A stretch of DNA of 64,000 nucleotides, taken from positions 12,190-76,189 of the forward strand of contig MNCI01016025.1 of assembly GCA_015680685.1 (NCBI GenBank), given 5' to 3'. The notes beneath the pieces are model-generated. The model did not search any database, had not been told where the DNA came from, and saw only the letters and a program-made list of their open reading frames with translations. The translations under genes and the position numbers were made by a program. This stretch comes from Gnetum montanum (taxonomy: Eukaryota; Streptophyta; Gnetopsida; Gnetales; Gnetaceae). Shown in pieces: positions 11,745 to 23,153 of this stretch (positions within the stretch are counted from its first letter, which is position 1; each line of letters opens with the position of its first letter).

Positions 11745-12630
11745 TGATGAGGACATCACCCACCTCATGTATCATCCTCAATGTAATATTTTATATATTT
11801 CTTGTTATTTATGAGTATTTCATATTTTTTTGTAGTATCTCTCTCTATTTTTGAGTGCTTTAGCATGATTGGAGATGTTTTGAGCTATTTTGGTGAGTTC
11901 ATGGAGTTTAGGGGTTATTGGGGCTTTTTTGAATGTGTTCAAATATTCTAGACCTTAAAATGAACATCCTTTATTTTGGTCCTATTAGGATAAATACCTC
12001 CTATGGAGTATATATGCCTCCCTTGCAAGATAGATGTCTCCTCCCAAGATAAGACATCATGTATGTAGTATAGACATCCACCATACAAGTTAAATGTCTC
12101 TTATACAAGCTTAAAACTCTAGGAAGAAATCTACACTACTTGTAAGACATCTTTTCTAGACTCAAGATGTCTACACCACCTAGAAGACATCTTCTCTATA
12201 AACTAACTACTTTCGAGTGGGATATCTTCTCTTCTTTAAATATGTATTTTCTAACCATGGGATGTTATTATACAAATTCTAATAAACTCAAAATTTAAAT
12301 TTTTAATATCAAGGTGAGAAAAGATCATGAGAAAAAAATATAAATAAGCCTTCTCAAAATCCATTTAGGTAGGAGGGAGAGATGTGAGGAGAGACTGATG
12401 TTAATCTCAATTTAAGAATCCATTTTTGTAAGGCTTCATAGCCATTTTATGTGTAAGTATGTTGTATTAGATCTTTATTACATGTCTATCCTAAACATTT
12501 GTTTCCTGCATTTATATTTTTCTTTCATTTTCCAAGAAGAATGAAGAACTATTTGTTTCTTGTTTCCAAATGTATGTGCAAGTTTAAACACTTTAGTTTT
12601 AATTTCTGGGTTATTGAAGCTAGGTCCTCA
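11745..12630 (+). repeat. G1 5' LTR
   Basis: It begins TGATGAGGACATCA and ends AGGTCCTCA, and pairs with 16063-16918. It shares an ordered series of motifs with that copy, including gagtgctt, TATAAATA (12339-12346) and the 3' end. The middle (about 12000-12230) is rich in agatgtct and its complement agacatct. Confidence 0.85.
12339..12346 (+). promoter_or_regulatory. TATA box of G1 5' LTR
   Basis: TATAAATA; the 3' LTR has TATAAATG at the matching place (16639-16646). Confidence 0.6.
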
Positions 12631-12635
12631 CCAAC

Positions 12636-12653
12636 TTGGTACTAGAATAAAGG
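12636..12653 (+). other. G1 primer binding site (initiator tRNA-Met type)
   Basis: TTGGTACTAGAATAAAGG, 5 bases after the LTR end, is a diverged complement of the initiator tRNA-Met 3' end. Confidence 0.7.
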
Positions 12654-13019
12654 ATTGAAAAAAATTAAGTTAAGGAGAGGAATACTCTACATCAACTCAA
12701 AAGAATTCACTTATCTCCAACTTTATTTTGATTTTGCAATTTTTTTCATGTTAATTTCCATTCTCATTTAGGTTTTATTAGTCATTTTTTGGCTATTTTT
12801 AACAATCAATTGAATTAGGTATTGGAAATCATTATTGTAAAAAATTATCATTAACTTTTTTTAGCTAGGACTTTTGTAAATTGTATGAATTCTATTTTAG
12901 CTTTTCATATCTGTTGTGGGATCTAATTGGCTACTCTAATTTTGGTTGTGAGTATCCTTAATTCCTTTGTAGTTGAGTATTTATTTATTTTATATTTTAT
13001 ATCTATTTGGTCATTGCAC

Positions 13020-14100
13020 ACAAGAAGAAATCAGTCTAGGACATAGTTAAGGACATGAAAGATTTAAGGAATGTACTCAAGATTCTTATGGACAAAATGG
13101 AAAAGCTTAAAGAAAAGAAAGATTAGCCTCCACACCAAGGACATGTAGGCAAGATGTTAACTCAAAATTTTCTTCACCAAGGGCTTCTTTAAGAAGTCAA
13201 TCATCCATGTTAGACATTAAAGATGATATTCCTTTTTGGGATGAAAACTTTGAAGAAAATGAGAAATATGATGGAAATCCTTATTTTCCAATTATTGGGT
13301 CAAGATCCTATAGGTTTAGATTTTCAAAATGGAGGAACCATGGATCTACTTCTAGATCTTAAAAGAACCCTAAGGAGGAAATGAAGGTCACTCTTGTAGA
13401 GGCATTTAGGAATGCCTTTAGAATGCCTCATGTAGAAGTGATGACTTTTAATGGGATGAAGGCCACTAAATTTTTTCTTTCTTAGTTAAAGATCTAAAAT
13501 AAGTACTTTAAAATTGAATATGTAGAACACCATTAGAAGGTGTCATATACTAAGACCAAAATTAAGGGTATGACACATATTTGGTGGAAGAAAGAGAGTA
13601 ATGCTTACCTTGTAAGTAATAGAGCTCTTGTTAAAGATGGCTCCTTGATGCAATTCATGCTCAAAAAAAAATTTGAGACAATCCATTATAGATAAGAGGT
13701 AATCCAAAAATTAAAATATCTAAGGCAAGGTATTATGAATGTTAAATACTTATACATGATTTTTTGTAAATCTTTCTATAAAGCAAAAAGGTTATTGGGA
13801 TGGTTATCAATGAGCATCTACTTTTCAAGGATTAAGGAGGGAATACCAATATGAGTTGACATTCTATGAGCCCCAAACATTGGATGAAACTGTTGAATTG
13901 GATTTTAAAGCTAAGAAAAAAATTGAAGGCTTTAATAGAGATCCTAAATCTTCTTAGTGCAAGGACTTCAAAGCTTCTACTTGTAAGAAGTGATCCAAGA
14001 AGAATGGAAATGTCAAAGAAGATACAAATAAGAAGTAAGATAAGAATGAGAACCAAGAAGAAAATAAGCACAAGAAGATTTTGTATGGGATGAAGAGTAA
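13020..14100 (+). pseudogene. G1 gag (degenerate)
   Basis: The region is read in several frames. The recognisable part spans about 13490-13790: KYFKIEYVEHH, then MTHIWWKKE, SLMQFMLKKKFE and KLKYLRQGIMNVKYLY, the gag core pattern of chromovirus-type elements (W at the WW position, LRQGxMSV-like). A Lys/Asn/Glu-rich tail (about 13930-14090) follows, with no clear zinc knuckle. Many stops. Confidence 0.65.
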
Positions 14101-14151
14101 AAACAAATTTTATTACTCTCATATTGCCTATTCTAAAATTTTCCAAGATTT

Positions 14152-14510
14152 TTGAAGTAGACATGGATACAAGTGGACTTGTAGTTGAAGTGGTGTTACC
14201 TGAAGAAGGTAGGCCCATTGCATTTTTCTTTGAAAAATTCAATGAATCAAGGCCATAATATATTATCTATGAAATAGAATTATATACTATAATTTAGATC
14301 ATTAAACATTGGAGATATTATTTTTTGGGAAGTGAATTTTATTATTGACTACTCACAAGGCATTGCAATTCTTGAATTCATAAAAGAAGTTGAGTGCTAA
14401 GAATATGAAATGGATGTAGCAACTCTAAGAAGATCACTTTGTGCTATAAAATAGAAGTAAAAAAAGCAATATAGTGGCAAATTCTCTTTCAAGAATTTAT
14501 ATTGTCAATC
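14152..14510 (+). pseudogene. G1 RNase H remnant directly after gag
   Basis: VDMDTSGLVVEVVLPEEGRP and IAFFFEKFNES match the start of Ty3/gypsy RNase H. After frame shifts, IIKHWRYYFLGSEF, THKALQFLNS, KKLSAKNMKWM and SNIVANSLSR follow in order. The first catalytic Asp region is present. Because RNase H begins about 50 bp after gag, the protease and RT have been deleted. Confidence 0.8.
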
Positions 14511-14619
14511 ATTCATGTAATTACGTAGAAGAACTTGAGGCCTTGACATCTTTCTACTCTTATTATCCTAATTTTGAAAATGTTTAGAAAGAGCTTAATG
14601 CTCCGTTGCTTGGTAGAGT

Positions 14620-15770
14620 GGATAGGTGATGAGACTATCATCTATAGTAGGGCATCCTTTTCAAGAATGATAAGATATGTGTGCCAAAGTATGATTTTAG
14701 GTCAAGAATTTTAGATGAAAAACATAATTGTAATATGATTGGATACATGGGTAAGACAAATACATATGAGCTTGTAGGGAAGATCTACTATTGACTAGAT
14801 ATGACAAATGATATAAATGAATTTGCTAGAGAGTATCTTTTTTGCCAAAAATTTAAGGGAAATAATGGTATTATTGGACATTATTTATCTTTTCCAATTC
14901 CTAATGCTCTATGGAAAAGTGTCTCTATAGATTGTATTTGTGGAATTCCCAAAACATAAGCTGGTCATGATTCTATTTTTGTTGTTGTTGATAGATTTAC
15001 AAAAATGGTCCATTTTATTCCTTGTAAGAGAATCAATGATGTATTTCATTTTTCTCACATGTATTTCCAAAATGTTATAAGATTACATGGTCTTCCATTG
15101 AATATTACAAGTGATAAAGATGTTATGTTTACAAACCATTTTTGGATGTCATTGTGAAAATTATGGGATACAAAAGTGTCCTTTTCTAGTGTTTATCATC
15201 CACAAAATAATGACCAAATTGAAGTTGTAAATAAATCATTACTCAAATATTTAAGGTGTCTTTTTAAGGATCAGCCCAATATATGGAAAAATCTTTTTCC
15301 ACATGTTGAGTTTAATTATAATCATTTTTATCATTCTAGCGTTAAGAAAAGTCCATTTGAGGCAAACTATTGTTACACTCCTAGCATGATTGATGTTTTG
15401 AGGAAATTTAATGATCATGCCCATGTTAGTTCAAATTTTGTGAAAAGCATGTAAGACTTGCATAAGTAACTGAAGAAAAAACTTGAAGATATCACAAAAT
15501 AAGTTGCTAGTACCATGAACTTGGGAGAGAAGAAGGTGATATTCAATGTTGATGATTATGTATGGCTTCATGTGGGTAAGTAGAGGCTAAAGAAATGTAA
15601 AATTGTCCAAGATAAAGTCCAAGAAGATTAGTCCATTTTAGATTAGTGCCAAAGTAAATGATAATGCTTATGAGCTTGATCTTCATAATTATTTTCATTT
15701 TCTTGTGTGTGCAATGTTTTAGATTTGACTCATTTCCATAGAAAAGTGCTTAGATCTAACTTGTAGATAT
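14620..15770 (+). pseudogene. G1 integrase
   Basis: It contains FCQKFKGNNG (end of the zinc-binding region), SFPIPNALWKSVSIDCI (first Asp), FVVVDRFTKMVHFIPC, LPLNITSDKDVMFTNHFW (second Asp) and VYHPQNNDQIEVVNKSL, where the catalytic Glu survives in IEVVN. FNYNHFYHSSVKKSPFEANY closes the core (ORF 15176-15454). The tail (about 15530-15770) has GDYVWL-like and LRSNL-like pieces. Several stops; no chromodomain seen. Confidence 0.8.
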
Positions 15771-15923
15771 TCTTGAGATCCTCAAAGATTTACTTGAAGA
15801 TCAAATGTCATCTAAGTCATCAAGAAAACCAATTATGTTACAAGCAAGAGAAGCTGGAAGTACAAGGAGCTAAACGATGCATGAGTACTTGATGCATTGG
15901 AATGATGAGGAACCTGAAAATGC

Positions 15924-16001
15924 AATTTGTGTTCATAAAAAGACTTGGCTTTGTGGAGGCTTAATTTGTGTTCATAAAAAAACTTGGCTTTGTGGAGGCT
16001 T
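15924..16001 (+). repeat. 39-bp tandem duplication (two copies)
   Basis: Copies at 15924-15962 and 15963-16001 differ at one base (agactt versus aaactt). The unit contains gttcataaaa and tggctttgtggaggctt. It lies just upstream of G1's 3' LTR. Confidence 0.95.
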
Positions 16002-16054
16002 AATGGTATCCTCAGTAGACAACTAACTTGAAAATAAGTTTCAATTTTAACCAT

Positions 16055-16062
16055 GGAAAAGA
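16055..16062 (+). other. G1 polypurine tract
   Basis: GGAAAAGA directly abuts the 3' LTR start, as expected for plus-strand priming. Confidence 0.55.
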
Positions 16063-16918
16063 TTATGAGAACATCATCCTACCCATGTATCATCCTTAAT
16101 GGAATGTTTTGTGTGTGCCTTCTTTTTTTATGAGTGCTTCATATTTTTTTATAGTATCTCTCTATTTTTTGAGTATTTTGGCATGTTTGAAGGTGTTTTG
16201 AGGATATTTTCATGAGTTCAAGGGGTTTTGGAATTAATGGAGACTTGTTTGAAGGTTTCTAGATGTTCTAGATCTCAAAATAAGCATCCTTATTTTTAGC
16301 CCCACCAAGATAGATATATCCTCTAGGGTATAGATGTTTTCATTATAAGATAGATATCTACTCCTAATATAAGATAACTACCATACAAGCTACACATCTC
16401 TTGTATAAGGTTGTAACTCTAGAAAGATGTCTACACTACTTGCAAGATGTCTCCTCTTGGCCCAAAACCTAATACATGTATGCCATCTATAAGATATCTC
16501 CTCTCTAAATTGACTATTGGTAGGTCTCCTCTTCCTTAAAGTCATATTGTCTAATCATGGGATGTTATTGTACGGATTCCAATGAACTCAAAATTTCAAT
16601 TTTAAATTTCAAGGCAATACAAGGTCATAAGAAAAATGTATAAATGGACCTCTTGGGAATCCATTTGCACAAAAAGGATAGAAGTAAGGAGAGAGTGATG
16701 TTGAGCTCCATTTGAGCATCCATTGTTATAAGAATCTATTGTCATTTTCTTGTATGAGTGTGTTGTATTAGATCTTGAGCACTTGTCTATATTTCATTCT
16801 AGCGTTTGTATCTCTTTCATTTTCTAACAAGAATAAATATCTGCTTCTTGTTTTTAAATGTGTGTACAAGTTTGAATTCTTTAGTTTCAATTTTTGGTTT
16901 ATTGAAGTTAGGTCCTCA
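16063..16918 (+). repeat. G1 3' LTR
   Basis: It begins TTATGAGAACATCA (first G lost) and ends AGGTCCTCA, and aligns with 11745-12630 along its length. It carries the same agatgtct/agacatct-rich middle (about 16300-16520) and TATA box (16639-16646). Confidence 0.85.
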
Positions 16919-18139
16919 TTACTTTTCCATAGTGTTGAGCTTGGATTTAAAAAAATTTAGAGCTCTCATAAATCATTTATCTTATTAATTGTACTATAGG
17001 ATGGATTTCCTTTTTCAAACCCAAAAAAAGAAAAAAGAAAAAAAAAAGAAATTTTGAGCTTCTTTTGGTATTAAGGACTCACAAATTTTCAAGCAAAGAG
17101 AAGAAGTGGAGCTTATTTTTATGTTTTGGCCCTTCATTTATGAAAATTTAGGTACAAGCTGTAAACTTCAAGTTCAGCCAAAAAAGAAAGGCTGCCTTAA
17201 AAATGCACAAATCTTGTTCTTGGTTTAAAATCATAAAAGTTCTGATCCAAGGATCATTTTGCCTTATCTATAAGATAAGATAAATGGATGTATGATCATC
17301 TAGTTGCTGGAGCATTAAGATCCTTTTTTGTTTTTTATTTTTATTTTTGTTAACCTTCCTTTGGCTGAGGGGGCAGCTACCAACCCCTTCTAAGAGAGTC
17401 CTCAACTGTCAGCCTAAGATGATTTTATCATCACAAGAGTGAGCAGAATTATTATTTTGGCTAAGAGTTTTTGCTGAAAGGCTAAATTTTTTATTACATG
17501 GATTTCATCCTTGAAAATAAATAATTATTGTTATAAAGCTAGGCGAAGAGCTGAACCTTTTCACAAAAATTATCAGTAAATAACTTACATTGATTTTGAT
17601 TTTTGTTTTTCAATATAAAAATTAATTAATAGTGAATCAATTTGAAATTTTATTAATTTGAAAACATAAAAGATTCTCTCAGACAAATAATAAATATATA
17701 TCATAAATATATAACTAAAGTAATTTTATTATAATTATCTGTGTGCCACATCATGTTACTTTAACACATTCCACCCTAGTAACTAGTCAGTGGCAAAATA
17801 ATTCTTTGCCCAAATTATGCTTAACAGTGGCACGTGTTAATTAAGACACTGTGTCACAGAGGATAGATGCATTAGCATCAAGGTTCATGGCTTGTCTGCT
17901 TCATAGAAATGGTACTGCTTAAGCATAAATGTGATGCAATATGTCGCAAATGAAGTAGGTGTATATCAAATTATCACCAAAAGGAGGTGGTGTGGGAGCC
18001 ATGAGCGTAGCACATCAACTAAAATGACAAATGGCAAACAAACACATTTAAAAATGGCATATGGAAGCCAATTCCTTTGAATCTATGAGATGTTTCAGAT
18101 GGTCTGAAGGATGTGGTGTCTGCAAAGTCTCTAAAATAA

Positions 18140-18420
18140 TTTTTAAAATGATGGAATCAAACAAGTTTCATAATTTCTTTTGTCCCTGGTATGACAAACA
18201 CAGTATTGGAAATGATGGAATCAGACCAGTTTCAGAATTCCCAGTTAGTGTACCACAACAATTAAGACAAAAGACAAAGACGGTCATGGAAATAATGGAA
18301 TCAAAATAGTTTTTTTTTGTTCAGTGTTGAACCAAAGGATGTACTTTGTATGTTGGGAGTGTCCACATCATCTACGATGAAAGACAAACAGTCTTGAAAA
18401 CTAAGTAATCAAATAATTTC
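18140..18420 (+). repeat. Imperfect short repeats containing a gatggaatca word
   Basis: Units near 18150, 18212 and 18291 share (atga/ataa)tggaatcaa-like and agtttcataatt-like words. Each of the later ones is preceded by agacaaacacagt-like sequence, and a fourth diverged unit follows near 18381. Spacing is irregular (about 62 to 90 bp). Confidence 0.6.
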
Positions 18421-18844
18421 TTTAAAAGATTTTTTTGTTTATTTTTTTGGAAATTATGACTTAATATTGCCTATTGGAATAGAACTGGACTACCAATATT
18501 GATAAAGGATGATTTTATTAAAGTTACATATTATTATATTTGGCTAAGTTAAGAATGAATATCTATGATTAAAGATGAGGATGATAATGTTGTTGGGTGT
18601 TTTGAGCTTGGTTATATTTTCTGGTATTGGTAACCACATTTTCCAAATTTTTTCATCTAAAAGGTCAGAATAGAAAATCTGCATTGGGTTAAATATCTGA
18701 TCCTATTTTAACTAAGCTTCAATTTTACGTTGTGATTTATCCAGATCTTATGATTAACCGCAGATTTTACAAACTCTGCTTAGAGGTTAATTAAAGGATT
18801 GTGATACTGATGGCAGGGTTCAAGTCAACCTTAGCATCTTGTGT

Positions 18845-19293
18845 ATGATCCTCTTTCAATGGGCATATCTAGGCAGTATCACTTTCAAGGAGTAGGTAAC
18901 AAAGAATGTATTGCTTTCATGAATAGATTTTGTCTCGATGAACGTTCATCCTTCCAAGGGGTAAGGGCCAGAATTTTGGATTTTGCTATATACATCAAAG
19001 CTAGTATAATAAGGTCCGGCAGCAATCCGTATAAGGGTAACATGACCGTACATTTTCAGCCTGGGTGGTAGGCCTGACAGCGTAGTCGTGTACGTGTACT
19101 CATCTTTCAATGCCCGTGTCTGCGCATCAGCTTTGAATGCCCATGTCTGTGCACCATTCTTTGATGAATAGATCTGTCACAAGGTTCCAAACTTATTATT
19201 CCTCTTCTTGCAATGTGCATGTCTGAGCACCATCACTTTCAAGGAGTAGGTAAACTAAGAAAGTATCCCTTTGATGAATAGATTTTGTCTTCT
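18845..19293 (+). repeat. Diverged duplication of a ~90-bp block
   Basis: The block at about 18851-18936 recurs at about 19204-19293; both contain atcactttcaaggagtaggt and atgaatagattttgtct. Two partial copies with cccgtgtctg and cccatgtctg words lie between (19104-19170). Confidence 0.7.
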
Positions 19294-19445
19294 GACTTCA
19301 TTAAAGGATCATCACCTCCAGCAAAGCTTAGAATCTGAAATTTTCATGTTTTGAGTATCCCTTTGCTGAATAGATTTTGTCTTCTGACTTCATTAAAGGA
19401 TCATCACCTCCAGCAAAGCTTAGAATCTGAAATTTTCATGTTTTG
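19262..19445 (+). repeat. 92-bp tandem duplication, nearly identical
   Basis: Copies at 19262-19353 and 19354-19445 differ at one base (gatgaa versus gctgaa). They are much more alike than anything else in the area, so the duplication is young. Confidence 0.95.
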
Positions 19446-20053
19446 AAAAACATTCCGATGTTTCTTGAAAGACGTCAATTATTTCTGCATAACAAATTTA
19501 TATATAATATGATGTTTATCATTGATATAGTTTTGAAGAAGCATGCATGATTTTAGTGATGAATCTTACAGAGAAAAAGGTTTTTGGAATTTATTGGTTT
19601 ATTTCATGGTGATAGAAGGAAAATACTAAAATTTTTGCAGGGAAAAGTAAACAATAAATAGTTGATGAAAGGGTCGGTATATGATTCAAAGTCTAACTTT
19701 TCCAATTAATTGCACTTAGACTTAACCTTGAAAATAATTCTTTAAGTTAAAAAACCAAGACCTTACCATTACTCCAAATAATAATACATTTTTTTGCACT
19801 TCATTAAAATAATGAAATTGATCCATGAAAAAGCAAATTTGATAAATGAGCTAAGGACTTATTGGTAGTGACTTGGTTAAATGCACCCACCCAAAACTGT
19901 AACAAGAGAGTTGTTACAGTTGTTAGCTGCATTATTGTCTTACTACCATTGTTATGATTATCATGTGTCTTTACTGTCTCACTGGATGATTCTTTTGTGT
20001 TGCCTTGGCCTTCATACATTATTTGGCATTGAATGTCCATATCAAAGTGTCTC

Positions 20054-20062
20054 TATATAAAT
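20054..20062 (+). promoter_or_regulatory. Possible TATA box of the terpene synthase remnant
   Basis: TATATAAAT lies about 90 bp upstream of the first coding-like segment on the same strand. AT-rich context makes chance occurrence possible. Confidence 0.4.
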
Positions 20063-20131
20063 GAATCAATCCATCCATAACCACTGACTCCTTCCATATG
20101 AAGTTAACTCGATTAGTCATTTTCAGACTAA

Positions 20132-20549
20132 TACAAAAAGTCTAGTACTACAGCAACTGCTTTGGTTGGGGAGCGTGGCTCGGTATATTTTCATGACAAC
20201 ATTTGGACAGAAGACCTTGTTCTATCCCTCAACTCACCATACTTGGTATCTTCTATTTCACCATTTTTTGAACAGAAAAGTAGATTTCCTAATTCTTGTG
20301 TGTTTACAGTATAATTATTTACATTTTACAGATTCACATTTTCTGTGGCAAGATTCTCAATATGTAAATCAACTTGAAACTATGGTTGAAGAAATAAAGA
20401 ACATGATTAGGATCCTTGCTCGGTTTCAATCCAATCTGAATCAACACAGATGTATATGAATGCCTTCACGTGTTAAATGTTCTTCAATCTCTTGCTGTCA
20501 ACAAATACTTCACCAAAGAAATTAAGAATGCTCTTGATTATGTTCACAG
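20132..20549 (+). pseudogene. Terpene synthase pseudogene, N-terminal exons
   Basis: Two exon-like pieces. The first (to 20245) codes DNIWTEDLVLSLNSPYL, which matches the segment after the RRX8W region of plant mono/sesquiterpene synthases (consensus like NLWDDDFIQSL..PYG). It ends at a GT donor. The second (about 20331-20549, after TTTTACAG) codes VNQLETMVEEIKNM and, after a one-base frame shift near 20457, VLQSLAVNKYFTKEIKNALD. That resembles the L(Q)RLGI..HF..EI..ALDYVY block and ends at CAG|GTAAAAA. There is no in-frame Met upstream. These enzymes cyclise prenyl diphosphates; this copy cannot. Confidence 0.8.
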
Positions 20550-20704
20550 GTAAAAAGTCTTGTGAAGTCTTCCTTTTTGTCTAATTTTTTTCTTTTCTTT
20601 GTTGGGACTTTCATCACCCTCATTGGTTTCATAACTTACTGCATTTAGGTTAATGGTTTCCTTTTAAATATATTTTGATTAATTGACACTAAAATGGATC
20701 TATT

Positions 20705-21480
20705 GGACAAAAGAAATATACATAGTAGGTGTAGCACACACTTCATCAATAAAGTTACCAAGTTTTTTTGGTGCTATTACAAAAAGCTCAATTAAACTAT
20801 TACTTATCATTTAGAATTTGTGGCAACTTTGCTCTAGATCAAGACATTTCAAGAATATGTGATCCCCATCTTCAATTGCTTTTGATTACATAAATTATAG
20901 GTTCTCTCTCTCTTGGAGTTTGGACCTATCGACTATTTCAATTCTAAAATAATGGACGCTCAATCTTGTTAGACTAATTTGACATCATGAGCAGCAGATA
21001 AATAAGTTATTTTGAAGTTGATGACTCCTTTAATGCTATCTAGAATTGTATTCTTCCTTCTAGGAAGGAATTCCCTTATATTACAATGTAGAATATCCAT
21101 CTCAATGTTCTATTTTTTGACTCAAATCATTCTTTTATAGAACCATCATTTCTTTTGTGTAGCAACTAAGACTTCCTTCAAAAATTGAGCTGTTATCCAA
21201 AGAGCTTCTATTTCTAATGGTACCATATTGTACTAAAATTTTTCTACTAAAGAATACTTCCAAACTTCATCTATTTTCTTTCAATTTTTACTAGCAATTC
21301 TAAGACCCCACACTCCATATCCATACAGAAGAGTTGGCTGTACAATAGAACAAAAGAACTGTTTTCTGATTTCCAAGTGTTTTCTGATATCCTCTCTTTT
21401 ATGCACACCTCCACATATAATTGTCACAAAGATCCATATCAAGGTATCTATAAATTGGTGTCACATTTACTTGATTTTTT
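20705..21480 (-). pseudogene. LINE (non-LTR) RT C-terminal fragment
   Basis: On the minus strand the segment near 21300-21350 codes IVQPTLLYGYGVWGLRIA, matching the LILPTLLYG..VWG motif at the end of plant LINE RT domains. Further on, AIEDGDHIFLKCLD resembles the IEDE.HFL..CP block near the LINE C terminus, and the frame ends near 20709 (FVQ, stop). Frames shift and stops occur. It occupies the place where the middle exons of the terpene synthase should be. Confidence 0.75.
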
Positions 21481-21904
21481 ACAATAAAAAAGAGTAATCA
21501 TTATTCCAATTTGAATTATATATTGAATTGAATCTTCTCAATTCCCATGCCCAGGTCTCTAGGGCAGCAGGACACTCAGCATCTTTGCACAAAAGTTGTT
21601 AATTCATTCACTGAATTTCCATTTATTTCATATTTAGAGTTGTATTGTGTGTTCATGTTGATGAGTACGAGCAAAAATAGCAACGAGCACTCAAAACTTT
21701 TCTACACTTCTTTGGCATTCAGGATTTCAGGATACACGGCTACGCAGTCACACCCAAAACAATTACTCAAACTATCATCATTCAAATTAAAAGTCTATCA
21801 TTTTTTAATCTTGTTCTTGAGTGTTTGTTCATGAACACTGCAGGAGCCCTGGAAACTTTCAAGACAGTTGACTCATCAACTTTTAGGTTGGAGCCAACTG
21901 CTGA

Positions 21905-23153
21905 GACTAAGATCCCAAAAGCAGAATGAGGTGTGCACAGTGGAAAGAAAATGTTGCTAAGGTAAGTTACATCCGGTTTTGCCCAATGGAATGCTATTTC
22001 TTTGCAGCCCTCAGCATTCCTGAACCAGAGTATGGGGATGTTAGATATGCATTAGCAAAATCATACATGCTGGTTTATGCTCTTGACGATACAGCCGACA
22101 ACTATGCAACCTTCACAGAATTCAGACTTTTCTACGAAGCACCTGAACAGTGAGGACAGTAAATTGAAAATATAAAGCGTTAGATTTTTTTATGATTATA
22201 ATAGTTCCTAACCCTTTTTATGCATTACAGAGAAGATCTTTTAAAAGTGGAAATGGAGTCTTATCCAGAGCAAGTAAAGGAGGTTCTCAAATTTACAATT
22301 GCAACAATTAATGAAATTGCCTTGAAATCCAGTAAAAAGCAAGGGTGTGATATGAAACCTTGCCTCAAGAAAGCTGTGAGTGATTATTTGTATCTTAAAA
22401 TCAGCATTAGTAGTCATAACAAATTATATATCTGTGAATGGTGATTTTTTTCTTTTTTTTATGCATCTTACTTTGTTGATTTGCCTTCTTGGTGTTAGTG
22501 GATGAATTTGGTGAGGGCCTATCTCCATGAAAGCGAGTGGAATGAAAAAAAGTATTTCCCATCATTTAAAGAATATGATACCTTAACAAAAACGTTAACT
22601 CAAGTGGTGTGGGTCTTCGGAGCGTGAATTCACTGATTTTCATGGATGCAAGTTTTGACCTTGGTAAATACTCCATATTTAATTTGGAGGAAACCCTCAT
22701 CAGAGTGTCCGATGATTTTGGAGATTTTAAGGTATACATTTATGTATATTTTTCAGTTTCTATGATTTTAACCAGTAGACAATTATATAATCTCATCTAA
22801 CATAGGCTCCGGCTCCGGTGGTATCAGGATCCCAAGAAACATGATCAATTAGTGAACCTTGTGCAATGCTATTTGGATCATAATCCTCATGCATCATTAG
22901 AAGATGGGCTAAGTTACATGAAAGGTTTAATTCTCAAAAAATGGCAAGAGATTAACTTGGGGTACTTTTCTGATGGCAAGAGATTAACTTGTCGTACTTT
23001 TCTGATAACAATCTGCTCAATAGATGCAGGACATTTTGTTATGAAATTTGTAGAATCATTTTCTTTGTCTTGAGTACTGTGGTTGGATTTACTTTCACGG
23101 ATACTAAAATAAAGCACCAGATGATGATGAAGATGTGCGTCCTACCTGCATGA
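21905..23153 (+). pseudogene. Terpene synthase pseudogene, catalytic-domain exons
   Basis: Four exons with good borders. About 21925-22149: PMECYFFAALSIPEPEY and YALDDTADNYAT, the Mg-binding DDxxD motif at 22085-22099. 22231-22375: NEIALKSSKKQG, then a GTGAGT donor. 22499-22731: WMNLVRAYLHESEWNEKKYF and PSFKEY, then a frame break near 22610. 22806-23153: the NSE/DTE region is lost, but VQCYLDHNPHASLEDGLSYM and ILKKWQEINLGYF are clear, ending at TGA 23151-23153. A 32-bp duplication breaks the last exon. The central exons are missing. TPS-d (conifer) type is inferred, not proven. Confidence 0.85.
22941..23004 (+). repeat. 32-bp tandem duplication inside the terpene synthase last exon
   Basis: Copies at 22941-22972 and 22973-23004 differ at two bases. 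The length is not a multiple of three, so it shifts the frame. The frame before the duplication fits the one after the second copy, which then runs to the stop at 23151. Confidence 0.9.

Larger units (their letters stand above)
11745..16918 (+). mobile_element. G1: RT-deleted Ty3/gypsy element
   Basis: Two LTRs of 886 and 856 bp flank gag, RNase H and integrase remnants. The whole RT domain is missing between gag (about 14100) and RNase H (14152). The primer site is initiator tRNA-Met type and the PPT abuts the 3' LTR. Gag and integrase style is chromovirus-like, though no chromodomain is visible. The flanking 5-mers (CATTG left, TTACT right) do not match, so no target duplication is seen. 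Confidence 0.8.
16919..20050. other. Gene-free DNA between G1 and the terpene synthase remnant
   Basis: No protein-coding motif is recognised on either strand. It holds simple A-rich runs (about 17025-17050), imperfect repeats at 18140-18420 and 18845-19293, and a fresh 92-bp duplication at 19262-19445. Short ORFs here (18061-18309, 18841-19071) consist mostly of these repeats. Confidence 0.6.

Noticed and set aside
13832-14242. 136-codon minus-strand ORF
   Set aside because: Lies opposite G1 gag and RNase H and is a by-product of the Lys-rich coding strand.
11740-16923. Target-site duplication for G1
   Set aside because: CATTG on the left and TTACT on the right do not match; shifting borders by a few bases did not help.
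21926-22444. Functional terpene synthase exons
   Set aside because: Exon borders are good but central exons and the NSE/DTE motif are missing and frames break, so it is a pseudogene.
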